Part shown: positions 24,234 through 28,658 of the stretch, piece by piece | Numbering within the stretch: the stretch's first letter is position 1 | Layout: every line of letters begins with the position of its first letter | Assembly: GCA_045600945.1 (NCBI GenBank) | Contig: JAZRYX010000081.1 | Location: 1 to 28,658, forward strand | Length of the DNA: 28,658 nucleotides | From: Darwinimomas sp045600945 | GTDB lineage: Bacteria; Bacillota; Clostridia; Lachnospirales; Lachnospiraceae | Direction: 5' to 3' | Notes under the pieces: generated by a model | Database searches by the model: none | What the model saw: only the letters and a program-made list of their open reading frames with translations | Told to the model about the DNA's origin: nothing | Made by a program: the position numbers and the translations under genes

Positions 24234-25367
24234 ATGAGAGAGCATAAGATAGGAATAATCGGATACGGATTCATGGGAAAGACTCACACGCTGGGTTATA
24301 AAACCATTCCTCTTTTCTATCAGAATCTGCCGTACACCGTGAAACTCGGTGGCATATGCACACGAAGAATCGCAATCGCAGAACAGGCGCGCGATGAGCA
24401 GGGGTTTGAGTTCGCCACGGATCAGGCAGACGATATTTTCAATGACCTGTCCATCGACATCGTAAGCATATGCACACCCAATAATTCGCATAAAGACTAC
24501 ATATTACGTGCACTCGAAGCCGGCAAGAATGTCTATTGCGATAAACCTCTTACTGCAAATGCCGACGAGAGCGGGGAAATACTCAGAGCTCTTGAGAATT
24601 ATCCGAACCAGATCACACAGGTTGCATTGCAGTGCAGATTCTATCCGGCGATTATGAGAGCAAAGCAGCTCATTGAAGAAGGGCGGATCGGGAACATTTA
24701 TCATTTCAGATGTGAATACCTGCATTCGTCAGGCTGTGATCCGATGAAGACTGTCGGATGGAAACAGCAGAAGGAGTATGGTGGTGGAGGCGTGCTGCTG
24801 GATCTCGGAGCGCATGCATTTGATCTTGTATACCATCTGCTGGGAGAGTATGAGGAGGTGTTTACGATAAAAGACATCTTTTACCCGCAGAGGCCTGATA
24901 AAGACGGAAATATGATAGATATTGACGGTGAGGATGCGGCACTGACTCTTGTAAAAATGAAGGATGGTTCCAACGGGGAAGTTTTTGTAAGTAAGATAGC
25001 GACCGGATCGGATGATGAACTCAATATCGATATACGCGGAGAGAAAGGTGCGATAAAGTTCAGCACCATGGAACCGGGTTATCTGTATTTCTATAATGCA
25101 ACGGTTCCGGACGGAGAACTCGGCGGAGATGCAGGATTTACGCGCATTAGCTGCCATCAGAAATACCCGGAGCCGGGTGGGCACTTCCCGTCGCCGAAAA
25201 ACTCAATGGGATTTCTGCGAGCACATGTGGCTTGCCTTTATAACTTTATCGATTGTGTAGATAAAGGAGTGGCGGCATCACCATCATTTGCAGAAAGCGC
25301 GTACATACAGAAAGTCATGCAGCGCTGCTATGAATCGGAAGATATGGGCAGATGGATGGAAGTGTGA
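24234..25367 (+). CDS. Gfo/Idh/MocA-family NAD(P)-dependent oxidoreductase
   Basis: This 377-residue enzyme oxidises or reduces a sugar, cyclitol or sugar acid. The N-terminal Rossmann motif is GIIGYGFMG (residues 6-14), and CDKPLTAN at 102-109 holds the family Lys (EKP usually; DKP here). The C-terminal domain contains YGGGGVLLDLGAHAFDL, with the conserved Asp and His. I start at ATG 24234, after AAGGAGG at about 24221-24227; a start at 24195 would place this site inside the gene. The gene ends on the base next to the stop of the facing MFS gene. Confidence 0.9.
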   Translation: MREHKIGIIGYGFMGKTHTLGYKTIPLFYQNLPYTVKLGGICTRRIAIAEQARDEQGFEFATDQADDIFNDLSIDIVSICTPNNSHKDYILRALEAGKNVYCDKPLTANADESGEILRALENYPNQITQVALQCRFYPAIMRAKQLIEEGRIGNIYHFRCEYLHSSGCDPMKTVGWKQQKEYGGGGVLLDLGAHAFDLVYHLLGEYEEVFTIKDIFYPQRPDKDGNMIDIDGEDAALTLVKMKDGSNGEVFVSKIATGSDDELNIDIRGEKGAIKFSTMEPGYLYFYNATVPDGELGGDAGFTRISCHQKYPEPGGHFPSPKNSMGFLRAHVACLYNFIDCVDKGVAASPSFAESAYIQKVMQRCYESEDMGRWMEV

Positions 25368-26597
25368 TTATTGCTTTTTCCCCGGCCACTGAAGTTCATC
25401 ACCGGTGAATGTACCTTCCGGTCTGTGTGATTTTAGTGTCAGGCAGACCAGAGCGCCGAGAGCTGCAATTACAACGAGAGTCCAAATAGCTGCAGTTACA
25501 GTCGATTTACCGGCAATGAAGCCCATGACACTTGGAATGAGTATACCACCAATGCCGCTTGCTACGGACATCAGTCCGACAGCGGTACCTGAATTACCCT
25601 CTGAATTAGAAGCTGCCAGAGCATTGATTGTGCACCATGTCGGGCCGTAGGCGAAACCTACCAGCCCACTGACTATGATAGCTGATGTAGGGCTCTTAAC
25701 AAATGTCAGCAGAGCCATAAAGATAGCTGAAGCAGCAAAACATATTTTGAGGGATCTGACAGCATTATACTCAACAAAGCTGAAAATAAGTCTCGAAATG
25801 GCCATTCCAACCCAGAATGCCGAAAGCGTCATGGCACTGGTAGAATTATTGCTGAATTTGTGATCTATAAAGGAATCAATAAAGTTACCGTATCCCATCT
25901 CCATTCCGATGATGCAGAACATAGCAATGGCAAGGATCACTATAATCGGTTTTAAAAATGCATTACCACGGGTTTTTGATGTACTGTCTTTAGTTGATTG
26001 TATGGTAGGTTTCTCCGGATTTTTCGGAAATTTTACCAAAACCAGAACGAGTGCCATTATGATAAAAAATACGATGCTGGTATAGAAAATAAAATTCCAG
26101 CCCGTATTGAAGTGTGAACTGCAGAACTCCAGTGCGATAGGACCTGCTGCTGCCCCGAGAGAGAACATAAACTGAGACAGGTTTATATACTGCATGCCTT
26201 TGTTTTCATCGAGATCGGCGAGAACTGCCGTTGCAACATTTTCCGAAACCGTACTTCCTGATTTATATACCAATGTTCCGACAATATACATAACAAGCCC
26301 GGATGCGTTTCCGCAAATCAGACATCCTATTGCGAATATCACGATAAAACCGATGACTACGGGCTTCTTTCCTATTTTATCTGCCACCATGCCCATTAAA
26401 AACGGCATAAAGAGAGGCGGTATCTGCTGAAGTGCCGCGAGCAGGCCTATGCCTTCTGTTCCTATATCGAAAAGGCTTGAAATATCAGCAATAACAAGCT
26501 GAATTCCTCCACGGTTAACTCCGATAAAAAACAAATATATACTTATTGCGATTACAGCAAGTAATTCCTGCTTTTGGGTTAATGTTTTCTTTCCCAT
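25368..26597 (-). CDS. MFS transporter
   Basis: This 409-residue carrier has about 12 membrane segments in two halves, with a charged loop around residues 195-215 between them. The family motif A-like loop MGMVADKIGKKPVV lies between segments 2 and 3. The substrate is not evident; sugar or organic-acid uptake is plausible next to an oxidoreductase and a kinase. It is convergent with the oxidoreductase gene with no bases between the stops. Its own promoter is at 26656-26685. MFS carriers of the efflux type cannot be excluded. Confidence 0.88.
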   Translation of the reverse strand: MGKKTLTQKQELLAVIAISIYLFFIGVNRGGIQLVIADISSLFDIGTEGIGLLAALQQIPPLFMPFLMGMVADKIGKKPVVIGFIVIFAIGCLICGNASGLVMYIVGTLVYKSGSTVSENVATAVLADLDENKGMQYINLSQFMFSLGAAAGPIALEFCSSHFNTGWNFIFYTSIVFFIIMALVLVLVKFPKNPEKPTIQSTKDSTSKTRGNAFLKPIIVILAIAMFCIIGMEMGYGNFIDSFIDHKFSNNSTSAMTLSAFWVGMAISRLIFSFVEYNAVRSLKICFAASAIFMALLTFVKSPTSAIIVSGLVGFAYGPTWCTINALAASNSEGNSGTAVGLMSVASGIGGILIPSVMGFIAGKSTVTAAIWTLVVIAALGALVCLTLKSHRPEGTFTGDELQWPGKKQ

Positions 26598-26655
26598 ATC
26601 TGTAAATCCTTTATATGTGTAATGATAGTATACGAATCATCTTTTACTCTGCTGA

Positions 26656-26685
26656 ATGATAATAGATTTGGTATTATTCTGTCAA
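26656..26685 (-). promoter_or_regulatory. Promoter of the MFS gene
   Basis: On the minus strand TTGACA (26685-26680) and TATCAT (26661-26656) are separated by 18 bases, about 60-90 bases before the MFS start. Confidence 0.7.
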
Positions 26686-26749
26686 GGGCAATCCATTGAA
26701 AACAGTATGGTTATAAAGGCCGTTTTTTTGTTGCAAATCCGAAATCAGG

Positions 26750-26820
26750 CGTTTTGGCAAAAACGAACAATAATATTGTCAGATTCGTAGCATTTACTGC
26801 TCAAAGGCTTGTCAAATTCG
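26750..26820. promoter_or_regulatory. Repeats in the MFS/ATPase divergent region
   Basis: A perfect inverted repeat CGTTTT 26750-26755 / AAAACG 26760-26765 (4 bases between) is followed by a direct repeat TTGTCAGATTCG 26776-26787 and TTGTCAAATTCG 26809-26820 (one mismatch, 33 bases apart, about three helical turns). Both lie between the divergent promoters and could be binding sites for a regulator of either gene. Confidence 0.4.
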
Positions 26821-26831
26821 CGGTGCTTTTC

Positions 26832-26860
26832 TTGACGATAATCTTATCTATGCGTATAAT
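26832..26860 (+). promoter_or_regulatory. Promoter of the ATPase gene
   Basis: TTGACG 26832-26837 and TATAAT 26855-26860 with a 17-base spacer form a near-consensus promoter. It predicts a very short leader containing the GGGAGG site before ATG 26885. Confidence 0.85.
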
Positions 26861-26884
26861 AATAAGTACGTGGGAGGAATAGAT

Positions 26885-28183
26885 ATGTTAAAACGCAAAA
26901 TCTACGATACTCTTCTTGAGTGGAAATCAAAAAAACATCAGGAATGCCTTCTGGTAAAAGGAGCCAGACAGGTTGGAAAGTCGTATATTATACGTCAATT
27001 TGCAAACGATAATTACCAGAGCGTAATAGAGATTAACTTTTATGAGCATCCGGAGTATACGACTATTTTTGACGGAGATTTGACCGCTACGGAGATTTAC
27101 AAAAGAATTTCTCTGCAGGTTCCGAGTGTTAAGTTTATCGAGCATGACACACTTATTTTTTTAGATGAAATACAGCATTGCCCCAATGCCAGAACGGCAA
27201 TAAAATTTCTTGCCATAGATGATAAATATGATGTAATTTCGTCAGGATCGCTGCTTGGTCTTCATTATAAAGAGATAGTTTCTATTCCCGTTGGATATGA
27301 AACTCCTGTTGACATGTATTCATTAGATTTTGAAGAATTCCTATGGGCATATGGATATGATGAAAAAGCCATCGAATCTTTAAGGGAATACTTCATTACC
27401 AAGGCGAGGGTACCTGAAGCTATTAATTCGCAATTTGAAAAAATGCTTCGGGAATATCTTGTGGTGGGAGGAATGCCTGATGTAGTCAATACATTCTTTG
27501 AAACAAACAACTTTCAGGAAACATTTAACAGACAGCTTTCTATTCTGAAGGAGTACGAGAGTGATATAAAGAAGTATGCAAAAATCACAGATCGTCAAAA
27601 AATCAGGGATTGTTATTATTCCATACCGCGCCAGCTTTCGAAAGAATATACAAAGTTCCAATATAAAACTGTAGAGCCAAACGGAAGTGCGAAAAAGTAT
27701 GTGAATTCTTTGAATTGGCTGATTGATGCAGGAATGATACAGAAGGTACTGAATGTTTCGACACCACAGCTACCGCTTACTGGATATGAGCAAAATGATC
27801 AGTTTAAAATATATGCAACTGATATAGGTCTTGCTACGGCTATGTTTGGATTTCAAACACAGGCTTCACTCGTCAGTGAGAGTCTTACAGGACCTGCAAA
27901 AGGCGGTATATTTGAAAACCTGATTTTCGATATGCTTGTTAAACGCGGATACAAACTGAATTACATAAAAAAACCGGATAACACTCAGGAAATAGAATTC
28001 CTTATCGAGCAGAATCTTACTGTCATACCGATTGAAGTTAAAAGCAAAAAGGGAAGTACAGTATCGCTCAATCAGTTCCTGAAGGACTGGAATCCACCTT
28101 ATGCATATAAGCTGTCAGCAGGAAATGTCGGACAGGCCGAAAATAAGATTACCATTCCACATTATATGGCTATGTTTATCTGA
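26885..28183 (+). CDS. AAA_14/DUF4143 ATP-binding protein
   Basis: This 432-residue protein has an AAA_14 ATPase domain with Walker A GARQVGKS (residues 26-33) and Walker B LIFLDEIQ (Asp94-Glu95), and a C-terminal DUF4143 domain (about 200-400) ending in a nuclease-like fold with EFLIEQN and PIEVKSK. The family is common in anaerobes and has no agreed function; links to restriction-like or mobile DNA functions have been suggested because of the C-terminal fold. I start at ATG 26885 after GGGAGG; the GTG at 26870 lies before the site. It stands alone under its own strong promoter. Confidence 0.88.
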   Translation: MLKRKIYDTLLEWKSKKHQECLLVKGARQVGKSYIIRQFANDNYQSVIEINFYEHPEYTTIFDGDLTATEIYKRISLQVPSVKFIEHDTLIFLDEIQHCPNARTAIKFLAIDDKYDVISSGSLLGLHYKEIVSIPVGYETPVDMYSLDFEEFLWAYGYDEKAIESLREYFITKARVPEAINSQFEKMLREYLVVGGMPDVVNTFFETNNFQETFNRQLSILKEYESDIKKYAKITDRQKIRDCYYSIPRQLSKEYTKFQYKTVEPNGSAKKYVNSLNWLIDAGMIQKVLNVSTPQLPLTGYEQNDQFKIYATDIGLATAMFGFQTQASLVSESLTGPAKGGIFENLIFDMLVKRGYKLNYIKKPDNTQEIEFLIEQNLTVIPIEVKSKKGSTVSLNQFLKDWNPPYAYKLSAGNVGQAENKITIPHYMAMFI

Positions 28184-28200
28184 AATTTTGCTTTGATATT

Positions 28201-28218
28201 ATACATGACAAAATGTAT
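28201..28218. repeat. Short inverted repeat after the ATPase gene
   Basis: ATACAT 28201-28206 and ATGTAT 28213-28218 pair perfectly around a six-base loop. No T tract follows, so it is not a standard terminator. Confidence 0.3.
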
Positions 28219-28229
28219 CTGAATTCAGG

Positions 28230-28373
28230 ATGTTTACAGAGAAAAAACCATATGAGCAGATGACACCGGAAGAAAAACGACGGAATCTTTATGACAAGCA
28301 GAAAGAGCTTCTTGATACTATAATGACAACACTAAATTTTCGTAGAGTAATTTTGCAAAATTATCTAGAGTAA
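28230..28373 (+). CDS. Small protein, possibly a degraded remnant
   Basis: The frame encodes 47 residues, with EQMTPEEKRRNLYDKQKELL typical of small clostridial proteins of unknown function that normally continue with an acidic helix ending in KMG. Here the continuation after LLDT does not look like that. There is only a weak AGGA directly before the ATG. It may be a real small protein, or the 5' half of a decayed gene. No function is known. Confidence 0.35.
   Translation: MFTEKKPYEQMTPEEKRRNLYDKQKELLDTIMTTLNFRRVILQNYLE
28348..28363. promoter_or_regulatory. 16-bp palindrome before the MATE-type gene
   Basis: TAATTTTGCAAAATTA is a perfect 16-bp palindrome, 35 bases before the ATG at 28398, with AT-rich flanks. 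It could be an operator for a dimeric repressor of the transporter, although it lies inside the small upstream frame. Confidence 0.4.
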
Positions 28374-28397
28374 GACGAGGAAACATAGTAAAAGAAT

Positions 28398-28658
28398 ATG
28401 ACCAGAAAAACACTTAGTGAAAAATTATCTATATATGAACATACGCTGTTAAAATTATTTGTGCCGAATGCTCTTTCATCTATTTGTACACTTATCATAG
28501 GAGTGTTCGATACTGTTGTATCCGGCTTTTTTATAGGACCAACAGCTCTTGCAGCCATCGGATTATCATCTCCGTTTACTAATCTGAAGGCTGCAATTCA
28601 TGCCTTAATCGGGAGGTCAGTCGGAAGACTTTATGCAAGGAAAAGAATCCAAAATGAC
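28398..28658 (+). CDS. MATE-family efflux transporter, N-terminal part (runs off the window)
   Basis: The open frame runs from ATG 28398 to the window end without a stop (87 residues). A short cytoplasmic N-terminus is followed by a membrane helix (about 20-42, LFVPNALSSICTLIIGVFDT) and GPTALAAIGLSSPF, as in the first two helices of MATE multidrug/cation antiporters; FDTVVSGFFIG corresponds to the family's VD-x-x-F-IG pattern. The ribosome binding site is weak (AAAGAAT), and an in-frame TAA at 28389-28391 excludes an earlier start. The rest of the gene is needed to confirm. Confidence 0.72.
   Translation, partial: MTRKTLSEKLSIYEHTLLKLFVPNALSSICTLIIGVFDTVVSGFFIGPTALAAIGLSSPFTNLKAAIHALIGRSVGRLYARKRIQND

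Noticed and set aside
1..28658. CRISPR arrays, tRNA or rRNA genes, prophage genes
   Set aside because: No regularly spaced repeats, no tRNA-like cloverleaf with CCA end, no rRNA stretches and no phage structural or integrase genes were seen.

Overview
The window reads as a chromosome segment of an anaerobic low-to-mid GC Firmicute, most likely a Lachnospiraceae-type clostridium. The reasons are the recA-recX pair convergent with rny, an overlapping serC-serA-DUF1015 string, a Gram-positive LexA box in front of recA, strong AGGAGG ribosome binding sites, a choline-binding-type wall protein, and the clostridial form of the galactokinase signature. This is inference from gene content and style; no rRNA or tRNA is present to confirm it.

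Layout. 1-325: the tail of something unresolved with a strongly foldable segment (possibly the 3' end of an IS200/IS605-type element), then the promoter region of an NhaC-family antiporter (326-1840) and a hexapeptide-repeat O-acetyltransferase (1858-2478). 2589-6925: a seven-gene, tightly packed catabolic-looking operon: creatininase-family hydrolase, ASRT (sensory rhodopsin transducer)-family protein, ureidoglycolate-lyase-like protein, M24 creatinase-like protein lacking metal ligands, rhamnose-mutarotase-like protein, RpiB/LacAB-like isomerase and a small lipoprotein. It ends before a terminator at 7080-7103. 7195-10470: the housekeeping block recA (with SOS box), recX and the convergent rny, separated by a two-way terminator. 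10643-17329: a wall-binding protein, serC, serA, DUF1015, a YgjP-like zinc peptidase, a DUF1700 membrane protein and galK, mostly overlapping and probably read from one promoter. 17366-23037: an oligopeptide ABC transporter (oppB, C, D, F, A). 23116-25367: a PfkB kinase, a terminator hairpin and a Gfo/Idh/MocA oxidoreductase, facing an MFS transporter on the minus strand (25368-26597). 26885-28183: an AAA/DUF4143 ATPase. 28398-end: the start of a MATE-type transporter.

The most striking observation is that the oppA product appears circularly permuted. Right after its lipoprotein signal it carries the segment that normally closes family-5 solute-binding proteins, and the mature protein stops where that segment should begin. 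The second point of interest is the 2589-6925 operon, whose mixture of an ASRT-family protein with creatininase-like, creatinase-like, mutarotase-like and isomerase-like proteins does not match a pathway I can name. Together with the kinase, the oxidoreductase and the MFS transporter 16-20 kb away it could form a split route for a sugar, cyclitol or sugar-amide.
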